The position numbers and the translations under genes were made by a program. From Megalobrama amblycephala (taxonomy: Eukaryota > Chordata > Actinopteri > Cypriniformes > Xenocyprididae), in contig NC_063045.1 in NCBI RefSeq assembly GCF_018812025.1, forward strand, positions 16,493,546-16,557,545: a DNA stretch of 64,000 bases, read 5' to 3'. Each line of letters starts with the position of its first letter. Position 1 is the first letter of the stretch. Below the pieces are notes generated by a model. The model did no database searches, had not been told where the DNA came from, and worked only from the letters and a program-made list of their open reading frames with translations. This document shows positions 34,401 to 46,735 of the stretch, in pieces.

Positions 34401-36884
34401 AGAATCTGCTGCCGAAAAGAAAACGTGACAGAGCTTGTAATAAAACAAGAATCAACATTGACTTGGCTTTTCGACGTGAACTGAGGGATTTGAAATGTTG
34501 TAAAAGTGACGCGGAGATGTTTTTATTACTCAACAGGTGACTCGATATTGAACAGATAAATTTCAATATGTAGCTCTTTAACTGAGTTCATTGTAAAGTA
34601 TTATATATTATGAAAGGTTGTTTCATTATGGTTGTTGTAGCGCTGTGCAAGAGTTTATTTTCGAGGAAGTACCGTGTCTTTAATTGGGTAAATCTACAGT
34701 AATGTTATCTGTTAGTCAGCTTGAGATCCTTTCCATCTAAACTAGTTATATCTAGTATTGAATGTTTTATGAGCAGTAGGATAACCATTTTTATCCACAC
34801 AGACATGCAGAGCCGAAGCACAACCAAAATAAAGTTCTTCCGCAAAATGCATGCAGTTTTGTTTTTAACAGCTAGAAGACCAAAAGTTACCTTTAAATAT
34901 GATTGGATGTACATTTAAAGGGACAGTTTGCCAGAAAATGTAAATTCTGTCATTATTTACTCATTCTGATGTTGTTCTAAATCTGTATGACTTAATTTCT
35001 TCCATGGCAGTGTTGTTATTTTTGACTAAATCTAAAACTATTAAAAATATTGTTCGGTTACAGAAGCTGAAATAAAAAAAACATTAATATTAGAGGCAAA
35101 ACCTAAACTTGATTAGACAAGCTGCCTTGGAAACTGACTGAAATGATTAAGTTTAGGTTGAAGTACTAAAATTACTAAAACTGAAATATAGAATATAGAA
35201 ATATTTTTTTAAAACAATAATAAAAATAACAAAAGTTGATCACTTTTGTGCATACAAATTACAGTGAATAAAGGACTGAAAAAGGCCATTTATTGCTTGC
35301 ATACATGCATACTCTTTTTTTATTTTTACATATATATATATATATATATATATACAGGGAGTGCAGAATTATTAGGCAAGTTGATTTTCTGATCATATTT
35401 TTTTCCCAAGCACATTTTACCAATTCCAATCCACATCAATCTTAATAACTACTATTAATATTGTTTTTAATCATTTATAAGTGATATATAATTGTTCATG
35501 AAGGCTGGAAATGAAAAATGCCTTATATTCAGGTGTGCAGAATTATTAGGCAAGTTTTCTTTTACAGGCAAAATGAGCCAAAAAAGAGATTTAACTCAGA
35601 CTGAAAAGTCAAAAATTATTAAATACTCATGAGAAGGACGCAATACTAATGCAATACTAGAAATTGCAAAGTTAAAGCATGACCAAGGGACAGCAAAATG
35701 CTCATTGGGTCAGCGGGGTCAGACAAAAACAGGTGGAAAAGAAAAGACACGTTAACTGCAAAATAATTAAGAATTATGTGTGAAACCATCAGGAACCCTT
35801 TAGTCTCCAGCGCCACCATTTTCCAGAACTGCAACCTACCTGGAGTCTCCAGAAGTGCAAGGTCTCAGGATCTCAGAGACTTAGGTTAGCTAAAGAATCC
35901 TAAAAAATGACCCGCACTTGATAAGAATCACAAGCTGAAGTGTTATAAAATACATGAAGACTGGGTTTTTATAGGCCTTATAAACAGACAGCTTGAGAGT
36001 GACTCCTGAAGGACCAGCACCACATCCTCTTGTACCACTGTTTGAAGAATTTATCTTCCAGAATCTGGCAGTAAGTTTTGGAAGATCATTTTTAGTCCAT
36101 CTCTGCAAGACAGACATTTCAGGATAAGAGATGGACTAAAAGTAAACTCCCACACCTTACTGCCAGATTCTGGATAAATTCTTCAAACAGTGGTACAAGA
36201 GGATGTGGTGCTGGTCCTTCAGGAGTCACTCTCAATCTGTCTGTCTATAAGCCCTATTAAAACCCAGTCTTCATGTATTTTATAACACTTCAGCTTGTGA
36301 TTCTTATCAAGTGCAGGTCATTTTTTAGGATTCTTTAGCTAACCTAAGTCTCTGAGATCCTAACACCTTGCACTTCTGGAGACTCCAGGTAGGTTGCAGC
36401 TCTGGAAAATGGTGGCGCTGGAGACTAAAGGGTTCCTGATGGTTTCACACTTAATTCTTCACCTTAATTCTTAATTATTTTGCAGTTAACATGTGTCTTT
36501 TCTTTTCCACCTGTTGTTGTCTGACCCCGCTGACCCAATGAGCATTTTGCTGTCCCTTGGTCATGCTTTAACTTTGCAATTTCTAGTATTGCATTAGTAT
36601 TGCATCCTTCTCATGAGTATTTAATAATTTTTGACTTTTCAGTCTGAGTTAAATCTCTTTTTTGGCTCATTTTGCCTGTAAAGAAAACTTGCCTAATAAT
36701 TCTGCACACCTGAATATAAGGCATTTTTCATTTCCAGCCTTCATGAACAATTATATATCACTTATAAATGATTAAAAACAATATTAATAGTAGTTATTAA
36801 GATTGATGTGGATTGGAATTGGTAAAATGTGCTTGGGAAAAAAATATGATCAGAAAATCAACTTGCCTAATAATTCTGCACTCC

Positions 36885-36966
<82 letters not shown>

Positions 36967-39900
36967 TTTTTTTTTTTTAATTTTCATGCTATGGCCAATA
37001 ACCAATAAATAACTGATATTAAAGTTTCATGCTCTTTTGTGTAAAAATAAAGCAAAAGTCGAGGGCAGGGTTTTATTTTAGAGCACCTTTCTCCATCTCT
37101 CGCTCATAGCAGACTGACGGTTGGAGGGGAGTGGTTAAGGAAGCAAATATTCAGATTTTGATTAAAGATTACCACGACAAACAATTTTTTTCTGTGTTTA
37201 AACTTGCACGGGTTCATTGTTCACCACAAGACTAGTAATCCGAACTAACAAAGTAAATAGGGTCAATTTTGATTTCATGCTGACTTTAAACTACTTTTTT
37301 TTTTTTAATGCTCCAAGTTAATTTAGGCACCATAACATTATAATGTACAGTAGCAACCACCCAGAATACCCTAGCAACCACATAGCAAACGATTTGTCTG
37401 AGAGACTTGAAGAGACTAAAAAATAGAGGAAATGAGCATGAGCAATTAAATATCTAATATCAATTGATATATTTCCAATATTTCATCTTTTTTCAGTGTC
37501 ATCTCAAGCGTTAAAGGTACCGTCAGCATTAAACCAATGCCGAACGCCAAGACCTTTTTGAATGGACATCTTGTGTCTGAGATCACCGTTCTCCACCACG
37601 TAAGTTCTTGTTGCTATTCTGAAGCGAAACCTCTAAAATGTTGTCTGTTCTGAGAACCTCCACATAAATCCTAAAATTGTTTATTCACTTTTTACTCTAT
37701 TTTAGGGAGACCGTGTGATTCTTGGAGGAGATCACTACTTTCGGTTCAACCACCCCGCTGAGGTTCAGAGCGGGAAACGCGCATCCTGTTGGAACAGTGG
37801 AGATGGTCAAAAAGATTTTGAGTTTGCCAAAAACGAGCTGCTGTCGGCCCAGAGAGCTCAGTGAGTATAAGCCCAAGATTTTCCACTTCAGGAACTCATG
37901 TTTGACTTTCTTGATTTTCATTATCACTTTTCTTCATAGGCTTGAAGCGGAGATCGAGGAGGCTCGGTTGAAGGCCAAAGAGGAGATGATGCAGGGCATT
38001 CAGGTGGCAAAAGAGATGGCACAGAAAGAGCTGAGCGAGCAGAAGAGTCTGTACGAGAACAGGATCAAAGCTCTGGAGAGAGAGCTGGTAAGCGGATACG
38101 TGTCAATGTATAGAATGTGTGACTCCAGTGTTCTCCAGTTAATCAAATGCATCCTCAGGAGGAGGAGAGTGAAAGGAAAAGAGAACAGGAGCTGGATAAA
38201 AAGAGAGTCGTCAGCCAGGTAGAGCAATTGCATACAGCAAAGACTCTACTGGAGCAGGAAGTCAACACCCATAAAAGACGTCTGCAGATGGAGGCCCAGG
38301 CTACTAGACAGGTACAGAAGGATTAAAGATTAAATTAAAATTGATGGTCTTTTTAAAATTGAATAAAGGTTGAAACATAAGTGTAATTGATATGATTAGC
38401 CTTTGGCTTGACTACATTAATCAAACAGCTAATAACGTGTGGCTAATGTTGCAAAAACCATGTTCCCGATCTCCATCTCAGAGTCAGACTGCTGCCTTCT
38501 AAAAATCAGCGTTCTTAGAAATAATGATAGGAAAAGCCGTTGATGGGATTGGTTACATGTTTATGACGTTAGGAATTAGGGGCCTTTTTTCACTGCAGGT
38601 ATTTTATTTTCATTTCAGTTATTTTTTTTTTTTAGCTTTAGTTATTTTTAGTTGGGCTTAGTTATATTATTTACTTGGTTACTTAGTTTTAGATATTTTA
38701 TTAGTTCTTAGTTGTTTTTTTTTGTGTGAATTTAGTTATGTTGTTTAGTTTTAGTTATATTTATTTAGTTTTGGTGTGTTATAATAATAATCATTCAGTT
38801 AGCTTTAGTTATTTATTCAGTTAGTTCTTAATTTGTTTAGTTATATTTACTTAGTTTATTTAGTTTTAGTTATATTGTTATAGTTATATTATTTGGTTTA
38901 GTCATGATTTAGTTTAGCTATTTATGTTTAAACATATTTTAATTTGTGACTTAATCAATTTTTTTATTTTTTTTTTAATAGGCGTTGGTCGATAATAATG
39001 TCCGGCATGCTAAAATTGTGGAGGCCCTCGAGGCGGAGAAGAGGAAGATTGCAGAAGACCTCGCTCAGATTGAGAGGAGACGTGCTCTTAAAGTGACCCA
39101 GACCCCTAAAACGGGTACATGGATACTTTTAATTTTAAAGATATGGAGTTTTCCGTTCGTAATGTTCTTAACAGTGTGGTATTCACCATAATTTTCTTCA
39201 ATGTTTGTAGCCTACCCACAGTGGGACACCATGAAGCTGTCTTTGATGATTGAAGAAGCAAACAAAATCAGTGCCAAACTCAGGAAACACACAGTCTTCA
39301 GCAGGTACAATTATTCTGGAAAAGTTAGTCCATTTAGTCGGCTAAAAATTGCACTTTGTGTGGACCACATTTATAAAACATAAAACATTTATAAAATCCA
39401 GTAATGGCTAATGACTGGAAAAGTGCTAGTTTAGTCAATTTATCCATAACTGAGTGTTTTTTATATTCTGCCTCGTTCATTCTGGACATTAAACTGTTTG
39501 ACTGGAAAAAGATGTGGATTTATGTTTTCACAACAGACATGAGATGACCGATAAAGAGAACGAGGGTGGAGACGCCCAACTGCAGGTCCAAGTTCAGAAC
39601 ACCAAACTGGGAATTTCCACCTTCTGGAGTCTGGAGAAGTTCCAGAGCAACTTGGCTGCCATGAGGGAGCTCGAGCAGGTGGCTTCATAAAAGATGTTCA
39701 CCCAGTTATAGCCGTAAACATGCTTGAGCTTCAGTAAACTGGAGTGCATGGTGACGTTTCTGTTGCAAATTCAATGGCAAAACACGTGGTTCAAAACCTC
39801 AGTGTACATAGCTGCACTAAAAATGTTTGGTGTTCTTTTGTTTGTTTTTTGTTTTGTTTAGTGTTTTGTTTTTTGTATAATCTTACTTAACATTGTAAAG

Positions 39901-42900
39901 TTTTGCTTTATTTTTTTAATTTAGTGTTTAGTTCTTTTATTTTATTTTATTTTTGTTTGGTTTTGTTGCATTTCACTTGACATTAGAAAGTTGTTTTAAT
40001 TTTATTTAGTTTAGATTAGTTTTGTTTGATTTCTAATTTTTTTATTTAGTGTTTAGTTCAGTTTTATTTTATTTTGATTTTTGTTTTGTTTTGTGTAGCA
40101 TTTCACTTGACATGGGAAAAAATTATTCTGTTTATTGTTTAGCTTTATTTTATTTAGTTAATATGATTTTTTTAAAACTTTTTTTTGTGTGTAGCATTTC
40201 ACTTGACATTGGACACTTTGTGCTTCACTTGATTTGGACACAGTGTTGCGTATTTAACCTAGAACTTGGTTGTTTGAACACAATATTACATGAGGCCATT
40301 TGAAGCTTGTTTATTTCCTTGTAATTACCCAGTAAAAGCAGAAAGCATGTAGTATTGGCACTTGTTCTTATTATCATAAAAGAATCGGAGGCTAAATCAA
40401 GTCTGATGTTTATTGGCTGTAGGGGGAAAGCGCCTCTAAAGATGACGACGTGTTTTACGACCCTAATGATGAGTGGGAACCGGACCTATCTGCCTCTTCC
40501 TCAACCTCATCTTTCTCTCGCAGAAGGTATTTGAATTTATTAGTCCACAGTGGTGGTGTTCTGCTCTCTGTACTCGAGGAACCAAAGTAAAAGTATACTT
40601 TTGCCCAGTGCTAGTTCTTGTCTTCCACCGTGATGTTATTTTTCCACTTAAGTAAGCACTTAGGAAAAGCACATTCCTGCATTCCATTTTTTTTTTTTTT
40701 TTTTTACCTATTTTCATTGCCTTCATGAACATGTGACTACAGCAAAATTCAGTGTTAGAAAGTCAAAACCCATTCTACACCTGTAAAGCCCTCCTTCTCA
40801 AAGCTCATATGTTCCTTTGCTTTTCCACTTGTGATTTCCTCTTGTGTCTATCATTCCTTGAAATGAACAGTAAATGATGTTCAACTGAAAGTGTACATCA
40901 TGTAACTGGCTGTTGAAGAAGAGTTATATGACTGATAATGATGGTTCAAGTTCATATGTATCTGAATCTCTTTTTTTTGTGACTCAGGAGTAGAAGCTTG
41001 CTAAAGAGCAGGAGGATATCTGGGCGTCTCTATGAGATCCGTGTGCACCCTATTCAAAGCCTACATTGTGCTCCCTCACAGTCCACAGGTACCTTTTTAT
41101 ATCATCTATATGTATATAATGAACTGGCTTCATTATGCGAAGTTTAATTCTTTAAATGATTTTAATAGCCTACTGCAGATTTTAGCATCGTTCAAATTTA
41201 GGGTTGGGAATAGAAAATTGATTCCAATTCTGGAATCGGATACTTAAAGCGAGGAATCGGAAACTTGTTATAATATTAAATTTTTGCTTCCACTTATCGA
41301 TTCCTGTGTGCACATTTTAATGTGGTTTTAAACCATTCAAGTGCAAGAAGACGTGAAGGAGAACTCAATTCGGTACTCGCACCTCTCATAAAGTGTATGA
41401 ATAGTGAATTGATATCTCTTTCGCGTTGTCTTGCACTTGAACAAACAAACACAAGATTATGTCAAAATATCCTCGTAAACACAGTCGGTTATGTATTAAG
41501 TGAACATAACAGTATATTGGATCCTTCACGAGGTCTTAAAGTGACAATAGCCTAGTAAACCTGCTGCTGTCTGTTATTGCTGAGAAAAAGAAAATAATTT
41601 AATGATCCTGACTTAATAACTTTTTTTAAAGTTTTTTAAAACTTTTAAATAAACTTTTCCTGATAATTTACTTACCCCCATGTCATCCAAGATGTTCATG
41701 TCTTTCTTTCATCAGTTGAAAAGAAATGAAGGTTTTTGATGAAAACATTCCAGGATTATTCTCCTTATAATGGACTTCAATGGACTCCAGACGGTTTTAC
41801 AGTTTCAGTGCAGCTTCAAAAGGCTTTAAACGACACCAGACGAGGAATAAGGGTCTTATTCTTACGGTTCGTTCCGTAAGTAGAATAGGAAAGGCGTAGG
41901 ACATACAGCATAAGCGTTTTGAAGAATGCAGAAACAGGAAGTACGTTCAATGCGATATTTTGTGTTTATAAAGCATATACAGTTGTATTTTTTTTTCAAA
42001 AATGACCGATCGTTTCGCTAGATAAGACCCATATTCCTCGTCTGGTATCGTTTAAAGCCCTTTGAAGCTGCACAGAAACTGTAATTTTGACCTTCAACCG
42101 TCTGGAGGCCATTGAAGTCCATTATAAGGGGAATAATCCTGGAATGTTTTCATCAAAAACCTTAATTTCTTTTCGACTGACGAAAGAAAGACATGAACAT
42201 CTTGGATGACATGGGGGTGAGTAAATTATCAGTAAATTATCAAATTTATTTAAAAGTGGACTAATCCTTTAAGGATTAATCTTTATTTTTTATAAAAAGA
42301 AAACTATGTGCCGTGTTATTTTACATTTAATTTCAATTTCTGAACTTTGTTCACTTGTATTTGTTTGTGCTACTGCTAATTTGCTTATTTGTTCTTATTG
42401 TATTACTGACTGTATACTTGTCTTTAATAATGTTTGAAATTTATATTAGTTAGTCTACTTTATTAGTTAGTTCTTTAGTCTGCTGATTATTGTTCATGGT
42501 ATTCAGCTGCAACAGAATGTTCTGCAAAAAGACAGAATAAATTTGTTTGATATCTAAATTTTTGACTTAATTTTTTTTTTAACCATATTGTAATCGATAA
42601 GAAACAGAATCGATAAGCAGAATTGGAATTGGAATCGCTAAAATTCAAACTATACCCTGCCCTATTCAAATTAGTAGACTTGAAGGTATAATTCACTCAA
42701 ATTAAATTTTTGTCATCATTTACTCACCGCACAAATAAATAATTTAAAAAAATAAATCATGGTGTCTTTGAATTTTTTTTTTGTACACTGAATGTCAATG
42801 GTGTCCAAACAATGCTGTTTTGGTCCCCATTGACTTTTTTTGTATGGACAAAAACAGTTGAAACCTTCTTCAAAATGCATTCTAGTTAGGCAGCTCACAA

Positions 42901-45900
42901 GGTTCTGGAAGTGTTTTTATGGTTAACAAAAACTATTAGGCCAAAATAAAAAAAATAATGTTTTGGTGTAATCTCATTGGTTCAAAACCATGGTATACAT
43001 AGCTGCATAATTTTTGTGTTACATCTCACTTATTCAAGGCTGAAATAAAATATAAATATTAAATAAAAAAACTTTCAAATTAAAAATTGTTGCTTTGGCA
43101 ACTAACTGAAATAAATTAAAGTCGGAAGTACTGAAATTACTCAAATTAAAGCTGAAATAAAATAAATTAAAGACAACAGAATAAAAACTTAAAATGAACA
43201 AAAACTAAAAATTAATAAAAAATTAATATTAATTAATAAAAAAAAAAAAAAAAAAAATTAAAGTTAATTCTAAATGTAATTAAATACTAAAATATAAAAA
43301 TACTAAAATAACAGACTAGCTTAATTTTTTAACCGGCTTAAGAAATATGACTGTGTCCCCCTGGAAAATGTCAGTTGTCTTTGATATTCTGTGTCTTTTT
43401 TTCAGGGCTGATGAACAAGCCCCCCTCCCTGCACTCCAGCACATCTGACTCTGCCCTCCCAGCCATCTGCAAAGATCTGATTGGTTCTGCCGTTGCACGT
43501 CTGCGCTCTTGTCAGTCAGCCGAAGAGAATGAAAGCTTGGCCGACAAACTGACCCTAGACCTGCTGGTGGTTCACAGTGCCGTGAGGTCCATCGCGGACC
43601 TTTATGAGCACCTTGACGACGATGGCCAGGAGAACCGTAAGCGACCAAGCGTTTTTAACAAACCTAAATCAACATACCCATACATCAGTGTCAATATTCA
43701 GCTCAGTATGAATGCACAACACCTCTGTCATCACAGGGCTACACAAAGAGCCTCATTTCGTTCTGTTTGTGTGCATGTGAACAGTGTTTGCCTGCAGTAC
43801 TGAAGCCCAGACTCATCTAGTGAAGGCCACCTCTGCTGTTGAAAGGGCCGTATTCATTACGATGCACTGGGTCTCCAGCATTAAGCCAAGCTCTAACACA
43901 GTGTCTCAGAGAGCCGAGGAGCTCAAGACGGAGGTCAAGAAAATCGGAGGCTACCTTCAACTACTCATTCAGGTGCTCTTCAGGGTTCATAGTCAGTTAA
44001 TAAAACGCATGTTGCATTTATGTTCAGTGATGCTTTTATCTCTGTAAAGGGGCTGGATAAAAAATAAAAATGCAGTCATCTCATTAGAAGTGTCATAAAA
44101 TCAGTGTTTTGTCATTGAGATGATTTTTTTTTTTTTTTTTATCAACTTAGATTTTTGTATTGTTTTCCTTAAAACACAAAAAATATAAAAACTAAACAGT
44201 AATAATAATTATCTATTTATTTGTTTAGACATCAAATGTTAAATTATTAATATTATTTCTTGAATTTAGTTACATTACTACAATAAAAAATTAATATTTA
44301 ATAATAATTATAATTTAAATAATAATAATTTATTATTATTATTGGGTGTATTTATCCAATGTTTAGGCTTTTTTTTTCTTTATTATGGAGTTCTTAAAGT
44401 CATGGTGTTAAATTTTGCACACATTGCATGAATATCTTGCAGGAATATCTTCCTCTATATTTTTGTCCTGTTTTCCAATAAAAATATATAAACATTTTTT
44501 AAAATCAAGATAATTTACTTGATGTAAAAAAATCAAGTCTCGAAAAACTAAACAAAATTAAAGGGTTAGTTCACCCAAAAACTCCCCCTCATAACGTTCC
44601 ACACCCGTAAGACCTTTGTTAATCTTCAGAACACAAATTAAGATATTTTTGTTGAAATCCGATGGCTCTGTGAGGCCTCCATAGGGAGCAATGACATTTC
44701 CTCTCAAGATCCATTAATGTACTAAAAACATATTTAAATCAGTTCATGTGAGTACAGTGGTTCAATATTAATATCATAAAGCGACGAGAATATTTTTGGT
44801 GCGCCAAAAAAACCCAAAATAATGACTTATATAGTTATGGGCGATTTCAAAACACTGCTTCAGGAAGTTTCAGAGCGTTATGTATCAGCGTTTCGGATCG
44901 CGTGTCAAACCGCCAAACTGCTGAAATCACATGACTTTGGCGCTCCGAACCGCTGATTCGACACGCTGATTCATATTGCTCAGATGCTTCCTGAAGCAGT
45001 GTTTTGAAATCGACCATCACTAAATAAGTCGTTATTTAGTTTTTTTGGCACACCAAAAATATTCTCGTCGCTTTATAATATTAATATTGAACCACTGTAC
45101 TCACATGAACCGATTTAAATATGTTTTTAGTACATTAATGAGAGAGGAAATGTCTTTGTTGGCTATGGAGGCCACACGGAGCCATCGGATTTCAACAAAA
45201 ATATCTTAATTTGCGTTCCGAAGATTAACGAAGGTCTTGCAGGTGTGGAACGGCATGAGGGTGAGTAATAAATGACAGAATTTTAATTTTTGGGTGAACT
45301 AACCCTTTAAGTGAGTTTATGCTTAAAACCAGAACAAAGATCTGTCAATAATTTATGAAAACAACTGATTTATTTCATACATTTTCTGTATTTGGTTTAA
45401 AAAAAAAAAGGTCTTAAAGTATTAAGTTAACCTTCATAAAACCTACAGAAACTAAATTATTAAATTAAATTATTAAAAAACACATAGAAGTGTTGTACTA
45501 ATGTAGTTAATTAATGGGTTTTAGTGTGCTAAGTATCAGCATTGGAATTTTGGGTAAAGGCCTTACAAGACCGTGTTGGTCTTTCTGTGTCTTGGTCTTT
45601 CAGGGTTGTGATTCTGAGATTTCCTCCATGGTAACAGAGGCCCGGAGAAAGGTTGCCGATTGTATGAATGCGGCTCTCAAAACTATCGGTTTGTTGGCGG
45701 CAGTGAATGGGACTGATCTTCATTTGACTGAACTTGGTTCAGGGATCATAGACTATGTGAGTAGATTTCCTCATCTTTTGCACTTTTGCAGCTCAATAGT
45801 AAAAGTTTGACCAGTCTTTAAATATCAGAATCAAAAAGTAGTACTACTGTGATATCTTGTTTTTCTTTGCTCTTTCTCTTTAGAGGTCAGTTGTGGATTC

Positions 45901-46702
45901 TCTGCAGGAAGGGATGCATCAAAGTGTGACAGATCTTCTCTTCATAGGTCTGAAAATCTCTGCTGAGATGCTTCAAGATGCTCAGATAACTCGCGCTGGA
46001 ACACCGGTCAGTTCTCTTAATAAATATTTCACTTAATACATGCCATGGAATATTATTGTAAACTCAGGAAATAACCTTACAATGATCCAGTTAATAGTGC
46101 AAATACATTTAACATGTTTTATATTAATTGATGTAAATATACACTTTAGCATCATTTTATAACCTTTGTTGATTTTTGTTTTACAGATTCAGCAATCCAA
46201 AATGCGGGATGTCGCCCACACTCTGAAAAGCTACTTCGACTGCTGCTTGTCGGTACGCCTTACAAACAGCTGTTTTCGTCATTGTGGTTAAAATGTTTTG
46301 GATTGATGACCACCCCAACAATGACTGAGGGGGACAGCGCTTGTAAAACGTCGAACCTGAGCGGTCTTATCGCACGTCTTGGGTCGTTTTGCTGTTTAGA
46401 ACATAAATGGATTGAGTGGAGTGTCATCTGTCACCTTAATGTGGCTGTAACTGTTATCTTCAATACACAAACTACAGGCTCGTTGTTATTGTTCAGCAAG
46501 AGAATGGGATGCTGGGATAAGGAAAAATGGATGCATCTCACCTACTCACCCATTTCCTTTAACCCACCAACCGTACCTAAACCCTGTGGGCTAAAACAAA
46601 TTAGAGGCCATGTAATATATACATTAAAAAATAAAAAAACATTTATTTTATGTATTTTTTTTACAATTTGGTTTTTGTTTAATTTTTGGTTTTGTTTGCT
46701 GT

Positions 46703-46735
<33 letters not shown>

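Noticed and set aside
43791..43800. Alternative acceptor CCTGCAG for kif14 exon 24
   Set aside because: Joining exon 23 there shifts the frame and gives a stop within a few codons. The upstream acceptor GAACAG (exon start 43785) keeps the frame and gives [10 protein letters not shown], like human NLFSSDRAIQ.
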